From an uncultured Lachnospiraceae bacterium (GTDB lineage: Bacteria > Bacillota > Clostridia > Lachnospirales > Lachnospiraceae): 64,000 nt of DNA. Shown in pieces: positions 50,149-58,505 of the stretch. Every line of letters begins with the position of its first letter. Position 1 is the first letter of the stretch. The DNA is taken from contig CACZJF010000001.1 of the NCBI GenBank assembly GCA_902781455.1, forward strand, positions 186,001 through 250,000, in the 5' to 3' direction. Under the pieces are notes generated by a model. It did no database searches, had not been told where the DNA came from, and saw only the letters and a list, made by a program, of their open reading frames with translations. A program made the translations under genes and the position numbers.

Positions 50149-51096
50149 TCAATTCCAAAGCTTCGCCGGATATACGCCATCCTCAACAAGCTTTTTGAAG
50201 CTTTCCTGTACAGACGGAATGTCTTCATGATAGGTGACGCCGAACCATCTGTCATCGGTCGGAAGTACGCTCACGGTTGCTTCTCCCTTCTTCAGCATCT
50301 CATCCACAATCGTGGGAAGCAGGTACTCTGCCGTCAGCTCACTCTCTGTTCCAAGATTCTCCTGCAGGAAGGAAGCAAATCCGTTCTGAAGAACTTCCAG
50401 GAATTCAGGCTGGAATCCCCACATATTCATGGAAACCAGCGTGTCGGAAGCGACCGCGTTCCACGTGTCGCTCTCGCCCGGAATCATTGCCTTGCCGTCG
50501 CGGCGGGTAATGTTCTTCGTCTCGTTGATTCCTGTCAGGTTTCCATCCGCGTCTACGCTGCAGATCCCGCGTGTTACGCCGCCGTTATCAGAAAGTGTAT
50601 TGTCGAGAATAAAACCGGACATACTGATTCTGTGCACGTCTCCTCCTGCAGGCGCTTCCGCTTCCTTTACCAGCCAGTCATGGATGTCCTTGAATGCCTT
50701 TTTTCCGTAATAATCATCTGCGTTAATGACGCAAAACGGTTCCTTCACGACACCTCTGCAGGCAAGAATCGCCTGGCCGGTTCCCCAGGGTTTCTTTCTG
50801 TCTGCCGGGCAGGTATATCCCTCCGGAAGGTTCTCTTTCTCCTGGAAGACGTACGCTGTGTCGATATACTTTTCGATTCTGCTGCCGATGATCTCCCTGA
50901 AATCCTTCTCCAGATCCCTTCTGATTACAAATACGATACGGTCAAAGCCGGCCTGCACTGCATCATAGATGGAATAGTCCATGATAATCTCTCCGGACGG
51001 ACCAAAACTCGTCAGCTGCTTGATCCCCTGACCAAAACGGCTCCCGATTCCTGCTGCCATGATTACCAGACTGGTTGAAACACCTGATTTGCTCAT
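50149..51096 (-). CDS. Nucleotidyltransferase family protein (NDP-sugar synthase-like)
   Basis: 315 residues from ATG at 51096 with GGAGGTAGAT upstream; an upstream start is ignored. The signature is SLVIMAAGIGSRFGQGIKQL near residue 12, with the metal-binding VINADDYYGKKAF near 115 and KPWGTGQAI before it. The fold is that of sugar-1-phosphate nucleotidyltransferases. The C-terminal part lacks the left-handed beta helix of GlmU or GlgC. The sugar cannot be assigned. Confidence 0.82.
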   Translation of the reverse strand: MSKSGVSTSLVIMAAGIGSRFGQGIKQLTSFGPSGEIIMDYSIYDAVQAGFDRIVFVIRRDLEKDFREIIGSRIEKYIDTAYVFQEKENLPEGYTCPADRKKPWGTGQAILACRGVVKEPFCVINADDYYGKKAFKDIHDWLVKEAEAPAGGDVHRISMSGFILDNTLSDNGGVTRGICSVDADGNLTGINETKNITRRDGKAMIPGESDTWNAVASDTLVSMNMWGFQPEFLEVLQNGFASFLQENLGTESELTAEYLLPTIVDEMLKKGEATVSVLPTDDRWFGVTYHEDIPSVQESFKKLVEDGVYPAKLWN

Positions 51097-51324
51097 ATCT
51101 ACCTCCATTATTCTGTTTTCAGTCATACAAACCAACAGATTCATTTCACATTCGACAAAAACAGTTTACTACATCTGAAACAGGAAGAAAAGTATAAACA
51201 TGCTGACAAATACTGTAGCATACCCTGCTCCAGTTATGATATAGTATACCTGTCCGAGTGACAGCATTGTTTGCATGGATGTCATGACCAAACCATGAAC
51301 ATCATCGAAGGGAGATATGAGACT

Positions 51325-52203
51325 ATGAAAACTTCATTCCGCAGAAAGATCTGGCTTTTGTTGCCTTCTCTGATTCTGGTTTCAGTACTGATCGCACTGA
51401 TGCCACATTCCCGCACATTTGCGGCATCCGTAAAGATCAGCAAGTCCAAAGTGACCCTCTACAAAAACGGTGGGCGGAAAAAGATCCATCTCTATCTTTA
51501 TGAGGATGGGGAGAAGGTGTCCGCCAAGTGGAAGTCTTCCAAAAAGAGCGTTGCCACAGTCTCCTCTTCCGGATACGTTAAGGCAAAGAAAAAGGGCACT
51601 GCCAGGATTACTGCCACTTACCACGGCAAGAAGTATACCTGCAAGGTTAAAGTGAGCGGTACTTCCGGAACCTATAAAAAGTGCATCAAGGCATACAACA
51701 CATTCCTGAAGAATCCGTATGTTACATACACGGCCAAGGGAGCCACGGATCAGGCTGACAATTTCTGCTCCATGGATCTGGATGGCGACGGTATTCCGGA
51801 GCTTCTGGTCAATGTCGTTTCCTCGAACGGTAAGCGCTATCATGTTCTGTACCGTTTCTCCAACAAGAAGATGTCAACCGGCCAGATTCTTGGTGCCTGC
51901 GAAGATTTTGTCTGGTATCCTTCCAGAAAGATCATGAGTTACAAGGAGATCGAAAGCAATCAGACACTTTATGTATGGTCAAAGCATAACGGTACTACCC
52001 TGAACACCAAGGCAATCATTGTCAGAAAGAAGGGCAAGAATACGTACTATATCGGCGAAGGTACAGCTGATACGTATGGGACGAAGACATCTGCCCTGAA
52101 GTTCCGCAATTATGTTGATCATGACCTGCTTCACTATTGCAATGGTAAGGCTGTTATTCTTCATGTCAATACACCGTACAACCGTTCCGTGTTCCTGAAA
52201 TAA
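51325..52203 (+). CDS. Secreted Big_2 (Ig-like) domain protein
   Basis: 292 residues from ATG at 51325 (GAAGGGAG 11 nt upstream); ATGs 54 nt earlier would put a polar stretch before the signal. Signal peptide at ~1-33 (WLLLPSLILVSVLIALMPHSRTFAA). Residues ~35-110 are a Big_2 domain (KSKVTLYKNGGRKKIHLY...SSGYVKAKKKGTARITATYHGKKYTCKVKV). A calcium-binding-like MDLDGDGIPELLV is at ~150, and the rest is a compact domain I do not recognise. It is alone on the plus strand, ending at a terminator. Confidence 0.75.
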   Translation: MKTSFRRKIWLLLPSLILVSVLIALMPHSRTFAASVKISKSKVTLYKNGGRKKIHLYLYEDGEKVSAKWKSSKKSVATVSSSGYVKAKKKGTARITATYHGKKYTCKVKVSGTSGTYKKCIKAYNTFLKNPYVTYTAKGATDQADNFCSMDLDGDGIPELLVNVVSSNGKRYHVLYRFSNKKMSTGQILGACEDFVWYPSRKIMSYKEIESNQTLYVWSKHNGTTLNTKAIIVRKKGKNTYYIGEGTADTYGTKTSALKFRNYVDHDLLHYCNGKAVILHVNTPYNRSVFLK

Positions 52204-52225
52204 AAAACCTTGCTGATAACGATTA

Positions 52226-52258
52226 CAGGCAACCTCCTGACGGGGCTGCCTGTTTTTT
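52226..52258 (+). terminator. Terminator of the Ig-like protein gene
   Basis: Stem CAGGCA/TGCCTG with a partly paired interior, followed by TTTTTT. Begins 22 bp after the stop. Confidence 0.8.
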
Positions 52259-52322
52259 ATGGAGACTGCTGCCGCCCGGACACCTGACACGCTTCGTCTG
52301 AAGCTGAATGAACGGCGTTGTC

Positions 52323-53441
52323 TCAGTAAGCTCTCTCCCTGATTATATCCTCTGAGACGATCATGACGGGGTATTCCTTCTGCTCTACCGTGACAGCCAA
52401 GACCGGCTCATAAGCGCTGAACTGTTCTTCGTCATAATAGTTTTTCTTTTCCACCGTCTTTCCATTCTCCAGATCCAGGATCAGACGGCTGAGCGCGGGA
52501 CCATACATGGGATTGCATTCCGTATCAACGGCAATCTTTCCTTCCATCGTATATTCCAGACCTTTTCTGGCGGAGTCAAACGAGATCACCAGGATCTCAC
52601 CTCCGCTCAGGTTTGTACCCGGCCGGATGCCCGCCTCCTGAAGCGCTTCGATCACTCCGTAGGCCATATTGTCATTTTCACAGTAAATGACCTTAATTCT
52701 GTCCGCGTATTCCCTCAGGGCAGCCTCAGCAACCTCTTTCCCTTTCGCCTGCACAAAGTCACCGGAAACACTCTGCAGAATGTTCCAGCCGTTTGCTTCG
52801 GCAGCGTCAAACAGCGCCTCTGACCTTCCGATCTGCGCCGAAGAGCCGGGAGTGCCCTGTACATGCAGAATGCCGATGTCCTCTCCCTGCCTGGATTCCT
52901 GCAGAAAATCCTTCAGCCAGGCACAGGCTCTGTCGCCTTCCAGGCGGAAATCAGATCCAAGCCATGCCGTGTAGAGGTCTTCATCATCAAGCCTGACTTC
53001 ACGGTCAACAATGATGACGGGAATCCCGGCTTCCTTCGCCTCCCTGAGCGAAGACGTCCATCCGGTTTCAACAATCGGATCCAGCACGATGTAATCGACG
53101 CCCTGGTCAATGAATTCGCGGATGGCCTTGATCTGATTCTCCTGCTTCTGCTGTCCGTTGTCGAAGATCAGATTATAGCCGTTGTCAATACTGAAGGTAT
53201 CCTCCATTGATACACTGCTCGCAAGACGCCAGTCTGATTCCGCGCCGATCTGCGAGAAGCCGACCGTGAGCTGTTTTCCGCGCAGAACCACTGCCCCTGC
53301 TCCGTTAACAATATAATCTGCATGGCCGGCAGCGTCTGCAGGCTCTGTTTGCGCGCTTTCCTTGTTGTTCCCGCATGCACATAATCCTGCCAGGACGAAT
53401 CCTGACAGGATGCATGCCGACACTAACGTTCTCTTTTTCAT
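52323..53441 (-). CDS. Sugar-binding lipoprotein of the YtfQ type
   Basis: 372 residues from ATG at 53441 (MKKRTLVSACILSG). A lipobox is visible (VLAGLCACGN), so it should be membrane anchored. The periplasmic-binding fold has LTVGFSQIGAESDWRLASSVSM and VDYIVLDPIVETGWTSSLREAKEAGIPVIIVDREV, close to the binding protein at 57270-58283. It ends the operon, after yjfF. It may be an alternative binding protein for the same permease or a co-sensor for the histidine kinase. Confidence 0.85.
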   Translation of the reverse strand: MKKRTLVSACILSGFVLAGLCACGNNKESAQTEPADAAGHADYIVNGAGAVVLRGKQLTVGFSQIGAESDWRLASSVSMEDTFSIDNGYNLIFDNGQQKQENQIKAIREFIDQGVDYIVLDPIVETGWTSSLREAKEAGIPVIIVDREVRLDDEDLYTAWLGSDFRLEGDRACAWLKDFLQESRQGEDIGILHVQGTPGSSAQIGRSEALFDAAEANGWNILQSVSGDFVQAKGKEVAEAALREYADRIKVIYCENDNMAYGVIEALQEAGIRPGTNLSGGEILVISFDSARKGLEYTMEGKIAVDTECNPMYGPALSRLILDLENGKTVEKKNYYDEEQFSAYEPVLAVTVEQKEYPVMIVSEDIIRERAY

Positions 53442-53502
53442 ATTCCGTCGTTTTTCAAGTGAACCGCCGCCAGTGAAGGCGGCGGCAGCTGAGCAAAGAT
53501 TA

Positions 53503-54534
53503 TTATTTACTGCGTCTGCGGACAGCAGCAAAGATACTCTGAATGACAATGAATACAAACAGCAGGATCGCGGTCAGAATGTTCGGCCAGGAACTGGCAA
53601 GCTTACCATTCGTCTTCACGATCGAAGAGATCGTACCATTGATCAGAACACCGAAGAAAGTTCCGAACACATTGCCGACACCGCCGGTCAGCAGCGTCCC
53701 GCCGATAACGGCGGAAGAAATCGCATCCATCTCCAGACCGGTCGCCTGTGTCACGGAGCCGGCCATTGTGTTCAGGCAGTAACAGATACCGCCGATCGAA
53801 GCCAGAACCGAGCACAGCACATGCACTTTCATCTTGATGGCCTTGACATTCAGACCCATCATGGCTGCCGATGTCGCATTGCCGCCGACCGCATACAGCG
53901 AACGGCCGAATCTCGTGTAGCGGAGCATCAGGAAGATCGCCACCAGTACAATCAGCGCGATCACAACCGTGATGCGGATGTAAGGCTGCATGATCATCCC
54001 CTTCTTGTTGGCATATCCGCCAAAGGGAATGATAATCTTCATGTTCGCCAGATCATAGAAGATCTTGCTGATGGACTCAGTGATGGAAACCTGTTCCGTA
54101 CTGATCACCGCCGTCATGCCTCTGCAGAAGAACATGCCTGCCATGGAAACAATGAACGGCTGGATCTGCAGATAACCGACCAGGAAGCCCTGAAGGCAGC
54201 CGAACGCGACGCCGACCACGAGAACCAGAAGCATCATCACAGGAGCACTGATCCCGCTTCTCATGCCAACTGCGAGCATCATGCAGTCCATCGCAACCAG
54301 CGCGCCGACTGAAATGTCGATTCCGGCTGTCAGCATGACCAGGGTCAGGCCGCAGGCAACACAGATCAGGCCTGCGTTCGTAATCAGTATGTTCAGGAAA
54401 GTCTGCAGATGCGTAAAACCCTTATATCCATACGCGATGCAGCCGCCTGCGTACAGGACAATGAACAGTCCGATGGTAATCAGAAGGAGGATCGTGTTGC
54501 TGTTAAAACCGGCTTTTTTGTTTTTCATATCCAT
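53503..54534 (-). CDS. yjfF: ABC sugar permease (YjfF type)
   Basis: 343 residues with about 10 membrane helices of the BPD_transp_2 family. GLTLVMLTAGIDISVGALVAMDC is the family core near residue 60, followed by VGNATSAAMMGLN-like ...VGGNATSAAMMGLNVKAIK near 225. Together with YtfT it forms the channel of a galactofuranose-type importer. It lies 10 bp after ytfT. Confidence 0.88.
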   Translation of the reverse strand: MDMKNKKAGFNSNTILLLITIGLFIVLYAGGCIAYGYKGFTHLQTFLNILITNAGLICVACGLTLVMLTAGIDISVGALVAMDCMMLAVGMRSGISAPVMMLLVLVVGVAFGCLQGFLVGYLQIQPFIVSMAGMFFCRGMTAVISTEQVSITESISKIFYDLANMKIIIPFGGYANKKGMIMQPYIRITVVIALIVLVAIFLMLRYTRFGRSLYAVGGNATSAAMMGLNVKAIKMKVHVLCSVLASIGGICYCLNTMAGSVTQATGLEMDAISSAVIGGTLLTGGVGNVFGTFFGVLINGTISSIVKTNGKLASSWPNILTAILLFVFIVIQSIFAAVRRRSK

Positions 54535-54544
54535 TCACCTCCCC

Positions 54545-55615
54545 TTAAACTGCCTTTACGGCTCTTCTCTTCTTCATGTAAGCCTTCACCGGTTCAGACT
54601 GAATCGAAACGATCAGTATGACGATGATAGCTTTGAAGACCGGAGCCTGTGTTGTGGAAACACCCAGCGCATACAGGGTTGTCGTGATCGCCTGGATGGT
54701 ATAGGCACCGATGATGGAGCCCGCAAGATTGAACCGGCCGCCGCCAAGGCTGTTTCCGCCAAGCGCAACCGCAAGGATGGCATCCATCTCTAGGTAAAGC
54801 CCGATATTGTTGGAGTCCGCGGAGGTAATCCTGGAAGCATTGACGATGCCGGCGATACCCGCGAACATACCGCAGACCACATACGTGAGGAAGATGATCT
54901 TCGTGGAGTTCAGACCCGAAATACGGCTCGCGCGGCGGTTGATGCCGACCGACTGGATATACATGCCGAGAGCTGTCTTTCTGAGCACCACAGTCATAAT
55001 GATCACGCAGATCGCTGTGATGATGATCGGTGTCGGAATCGGTCCAAGAAAGGAACCGAAAAACGCGAACGAATCATTCCTGACGTAGACAATCAGGTCA
55101 TTGCACAGCAGAAGTCCAATCGCGCGTGCCGCGGAATACAGGATCAAAGTGGCAACCATGGGCTGAATCTCAAAGACCGCAACCAGCGTACCGTTGAACG
55201 CGCCGCATACAACACCCATCAGAATACCGGCAAGTACACCGATTACCAGCGGAACCGCCAGATCATTGGTCGAAGATACGCCGTATCCTGCAAGGAGCAT
55301 GCAGCAGAAGCTGGCACACAGGCTCATCACGGATCCGACTGAGATATCGGTTCCTGCCGAGGAGGATACAACCAGCGTCATGCCGATGGCCAGAATGGCA
55401 GCCTCACTGCCGCGGTTCAGGATATCGATGATACGTCCGTACAGAACCATTCCGTTGCTGGTCGTGTTCTGCATCGTAATCATAAAGAAGGAAAACGGAT
55501 TGTTCCCTGAAGCGATGTCAAATATGATGTTGACCGCCATGACAAGGATCAGGGATATGATCGGCAGAAGCAGATTTGAGCTGCTCAGCCGGCTGAAGAC
55601 TGATTTCTTTTTCAT
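54545..55615 (-). CDS. ytfT: ABC sugar permease (YtfT type)
   Basis: 356 residues, BPD_transp_2 family, with IGMTLVVSSAGTDISVGSVMSLCAS near residue 80 and SVGINRRASRISGLNSTKIIFL near 220. Overlaps the ATPase gene by 4 nt. Paired with YjfF as the heterodimeric membrane part. Confidence 0.88.
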   Translation of the reverse strand: MKKKSVFSRLSSSNLLLPIISLILVMAVNIIFDIASGNNPFSFFMITMQNTTSNGMVLYGRIIDILNRGSEAAILAIGMTLVVSSSAGTDISVGSVMSLCASFCCMLLAGYGVSSTNDLAVPLVIGVLAGILMGVVCGAFNGTLVAVFEIQPMVATLILYSAARAIGLLLCNDLIVYVRNDSFAFFGSFLGPIPTPIIITAICVIIMTVVLRKTALGMYIQSVGINRRASRISGLNSTKIIFLTYVVCGMFAGIAGIVNASRITSADSNNIGLYLEMDAILAVALGGNSLGGGRFNLAGSIIGAYTIQAITTTLYALGVSTTQAPVFKAIIVILIVSIQSEPVKAYMKKRRAVKAV

Positions 55616-57129
55616 GACTCCTGCTCACCTCCCGCGATTGCTTTCATGACGTTCTCCTGCGTCAGCTCATGGTCGAGTTCTCCGACCTTCTCTCCATCTC
55701 TCATGATCGCCATCCTGCTGCAGGTACGGAGCATCTCAGAAATCTCCGAAGAAATAAACAGAATACTCTTGCCCTCTCCTGCCAGCTTCAGGATCAGCTT
55801 CTGGATCTCCGCCTTGGTTCCGACATCGATACCACGTGTCGGCTCGTCCAGGATCAGGAAGTCCGGGTTCGTCGCAAGCCATCGTCCAAGAATAACCTTC
55901 TGCTGGTTGCCGCCTGACAGCTGTTTGATCAGCGTCTCTCTGGTCGGTGTCTTTACCTGCAGCGTACGGATCATCTCATCCGCGATCTCTTCCTGCTTTG
56001 CCCTGGACAGAAGCTTGAACATGCCCTTCTTCGCCTGAAGCGCCAGAATGATATTCTCTCTCACAGACAGATCCGCGATGATGCCTTCTGCTTTCCGGTC
56101 GTCAGGAAGCATTCCCATGCCAAGGTGCATCGCGTCGATCGGCTGATTGATCTTTACTTCCTTGCCTCCCACCTCAAGTGTACCGGTGTTTGCCTTATCG
56201 GCACCGTAGATGGAGCGCGCCAGCTCAGAACGGCCGGAGCCCAGAAGGCCGGCGATTCCGACCACCTCACCCTTGTGAATGTCAAGATCAAACGGTTTGA
56301 CCGTACCGGTGTGGCTGAGTCCCTTCGCGCTGATCTCAAGAGCCGCGTTCTTCACATCGAGGCTCTCTTTATGGATCTCTTCGAGATCATTCAGGTCCTT
56401 GCCCATCATCGCGGCGACCAGTTTCACGCGGGGAAGATCCGCAATCGGGTATTCACCTACAAAATGACCATCCCTGAGTACCGTGATCCGGTCACATACC
56501 GCATACACCTGCTCCAGGAAATGCGTAACAAAGATGATGCCGACACCCTGATCACGAAGTCTTCTCATCAGAACGAAGAGCTTCTCCACTTCTTCATCAT
56601 CAAGAGAGGAGGTCGGCTCGTCAAGGATCAGTACCTTGCAGTCCATATCAACAGCTCTCGCGATTGCCACCATCTGCTGGATCGCAAGAGAATAGTTTTC
56701 GAGATTCTGTGTGACATCGACTGAAATGCCCAGCTCATCCATGATCTTCTGGGATCTTACGTTGTAGGACTTTCTGTCGATGGTATGAAGCTTGGTCATC
56801 GGTTCTCTTCCGATGAAAAGATTCTCCGCGACCGAGAGGTTCGGGCAGAGATTGACTTCCTGATACACGGTAGAGATGCCTACGTTCTGGGCTTCTCTGG
56901 TGGAATGATTCTTAACCGGGCCATTGACGCCCTCGATATGAATCTCTCCGGCTTCAAAATCATTGATGCCGGTCAGGCACTTGATCAGCGTAGACTTTCC
57001 GGCTCCGTTTTCGCCCATCAACGCATGGATCTCGCCACGTCTCAGCGTGAAATCAACGTTCTCCAGGGCCTTTACACCAGGAAATGTCATTGATATGCCT
57101 CTGGCAGTCAATACAACATTTTCCTCCAT
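55612..57129 (-). CDS. ytfR: ABC sugar ATPase with two nucleotide-binding domains (YtfR type)
   Basis: 505 residues. The first domain has Walker A GENGAGKST (~38) and the signature NYSLAIQQM in place of LSGGQ, then ILDEPTSSLDDEE; the second has Walker A GLLGSGRSE (degenerate) and the proper signature LSGGNQQKVILGRWLA with ILDEPTRGIDVG. This is the usual asymmetric pattern of the carbohydrate CUT2 ATPases. It powers uptake by YtfT/YjfF. 140 bp, with a hairpin, separate it from ytfQ. Confidence 0.93.
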   Translation of the reverse strand: MEENVVLTARGISMTFPGVKALENVDFTLRRGEIHALMGENGAGKSTLIKCLTGINDFEAGEIHIEGVNGPVKNHSTREAQNVGISTVYQEVNLCPNLSVAENLFIGREPMTKLHTIDRKSYNVRSQKIMDELGISVDVTQNLENYSLAIQQMVAIARAVDMDCKVLILDEPTSSLDDEEVEKLFVLMRRLRDQGVGIIFVTHFLEQVYAVCDRITVLRDGHFVGEYPIADLPRVKLVAAMMGKDLNDLEEIHKESLDVKNAALEISAKGLSHTGTVKPFDLDIHKGEVVGIAGLLGSGRSELARSIYGADKANTGTLEVGGKEVKINQPIDAMHLGMGMLPDDRKAEGIIADLSVRENIILALQAKKGMFKLLSRAKQEEIADEMIRTLQVKTPTRETLIKQLSGGNQQKVILGRWLATNPDFLILDEPTRGIDVGTKAEIQKLILKLAGEGKSILFISSEISEMLRTCSRMAIMRDGEKVGELDHELTQENVMKAIAGGEQES

Positions 57130-57165
57130 TCGTCCACTCCTTTCCCCAATCTGTAAAACTTCCCT

Positions 57166-57197
57166 AAAAGGAGGGGCCCCCGATCATGGGGGCCCCT
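57166..57197 (-). terminator. Strong GC hairpin between ytfQ and ytfR, probable attenuator
   Basis: A perfect 10-bp stem (AGGGGCCCCC/GGGGGCCCCT, 6-nt loop; 57172-57197) is followed on minus by CCTTTTAGGG. Such hairpins after binding-protein genes commonly give more binding protein than permease, by partial termination or 3'-end protection. Confidence 0.65.
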
Positions 57198-57269
57198 GAA
57201 GTGTTCAATCCGTGATTCCAGCCTTTCAGGGTTCCCTGTCATAGCGGCAGGTACTCTTACCGGATCGAA

Positions 57270-58283
57270 TTAATACTGAGCTTCGATGATCTCATCGGTT
57301 ACAACGGTAACTTCCTGCGGCTCGCCGTCGATCTCGAACGGAACAGCAGCGTCCTCAAGTCCATACCAATGCTCAACCATGAAGACTTCCTTCTCAGGCT
57401 CTTCGCCGTTCTGCAGCTGCTTGATGACTTCCTCAACAAACGGAGCTGCCAGCGGGTTGCACTCGAAGTCAGCAGTGATCTTCTCAGCCTGGACATCCTT
57501 CAGACCAGCGGTGCAGGCATCAAAGGAGATCAGGATCACATCGCCGTTCGGGCCATAGGAAACACCAGCGTTGTCCATAGCGGTCATAGCGCCGAATGCT
57601 TCGTTGTCGTTCTGGCAGACAACTACGTTGTACTTTCCTTCATAGGACTTCGCATAAGACTCCATGACTTCCTGGCCGCCGGCCTCGGTGAAGTCACCGG
57701 TCTGCTCGTCAAGGATCGTCCAGCCTTCTCTGTCAGCGATTTCCTGGAAGCCCTCGGAACGTCCGATCTGTGCGGAAGAACCGGTGGATCCGGAGATAAC
57801 CAGAGCATTGATCTCGTCGATGCCCTTCGCCTCAGCATAAGCCTTCAGCCATTCGCCGGCTGCAAGACCTTCTGTCTTGAAGTTGGAGCCGACCCATGAT
57901 ACATACTTGTCGGAGTCGTCGATGGTACGGTCGATTACGATAACCGGAATGCCGGCGTCCTCGCACTCTGTCAGAACAGTGTCCCAACCGGTAGCGATGA
58001 TCGGGTCGATGATGATGTAGTCAACTTCCTGCTCGATGAAGGAACGAACCGCTTCTTTCTGAGCCGCCTCGTCGTTGTCGCAGTCGACAAAGCTGAGGTT
58101 GTATCCGTTCTCCTCACTGAAGACATCCTGGCAGGACTTCGTGGAAGCAGTTCTCCAGTCAGACTCATGTCCGACCTGAGCGAAACCGATGCTTACCAGA
58201 TCGTCTGCGGAAGCTGTCATCGCGCCGACAAAAAGACCGGCTGTCATAGCAATCGTAAGACCCGCAACCAATTTCATTTTCAT
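57270..58283 (-). CDS. ytfQ: Sugar ABC substrate-binding protein (YtfQ type), with a non-lipoprotein signal
   Basis: 337 residues from ATG at 58283 (AAAAGGAGGATTCTTT). The signal peptide (MKLVAGLTIAMTAGLFVGAMTASA) has no lipobox cysteine. The mature part has VSIGFAQVGHESDWRTASTKSC, VDYIIIDPIIATGWDTVL and GSTGSSAQIGRSEGF, typical of galactofuranose-binding YtfQ. In a Gram-positive cell a soluble binding protein would diffuse away, so an unlipidated form is unexpected. It starts the operon ytfQ-ytfR-ytfT-yjfF-second binding protein. Confidence 0.9.
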   Translation of the reverse strand: MKMKLVAGLTIAMTAGLFVGAMTASADDLVSIGFAQVGHESDWRTASTKSCQDVFSEENGYNLSFVDCDNDEAAQKEAVRSFIEQEVDYIIIDPIIATGWDTVLTECEDAGIPVIVIDRTIDDSDKYVSWVGSNFKTEGLAAGEWLKAYAEAKGIDEINALVISGSTGSSAQIGRSEGFQEIADREGWTILDEQTGDFTEAGGQEVMESYAKSYEGKYNVVVCQNDNEAFGAMTAMDNAGVSYGPNGDVILISFDACTAGLKDVQAEKITADFECNPLAAPFVEEVIKQLQNGEEPEKEVFMVEHWYGLEDAAVPFEIDGEPQEVTVVTDEIIEAQY

Positions 58284-58338
58284 AAAGAATCCTCCTTTTC
58301 CGGCGGCCAAGCGCCATTCCAATTTATTGGTTGTACAC

Positions 58339-58367
58339 ATTCTATGTCAGTACTTGTACCATCTCAA
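58339..58367 (-). promoter_or_regulatory. Promoter of the ytfQ operon
   Basis: Minus strand TTGAGA (58367-58362) and TAGAAT (58344-58339) with a 17-bp spacer. The ATG lies 56 bp beyond the -10. The 22-bp direct repeats at 58443-58485 lie about 80-120 bp upstream. Confidence 0.6.
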
Positions 58368-58442
58368 TGGAACAATTTCGGAAAAAAGTTCAATATTTTC
58401 ACGAATCCGAAAGTAGATTCTTTGCATTTTTCGTAAAAAAAG

Positions 58443-58485
58443 AAAAAAGTCGACTTTTTTACGATGTAAAGTCGACTTTTTTACG
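58443..58485 (-). promoter_or_regulatory. Two 22-bp-spaced direct repeats, candidate AraC-type response-regulator sites
   Basis: AAAGTCGACTTTTTTACG occurs at 58446-58463 and 58468-58485, exactly 22 bp apart (about two helical turns). The first is also within an 18-bp palindrome (58443-58460). They lie between the histidine-kinase gene and ytfQ. AraC-type activators bind such tandem repeats, so the adjacent response regulator is the prime candidate. They could also form a kinase-gene terminator. Confidence 0.55.
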
Positions 58486-58505
58486 CTTCAGGACCCATAC
58501 CTGTA

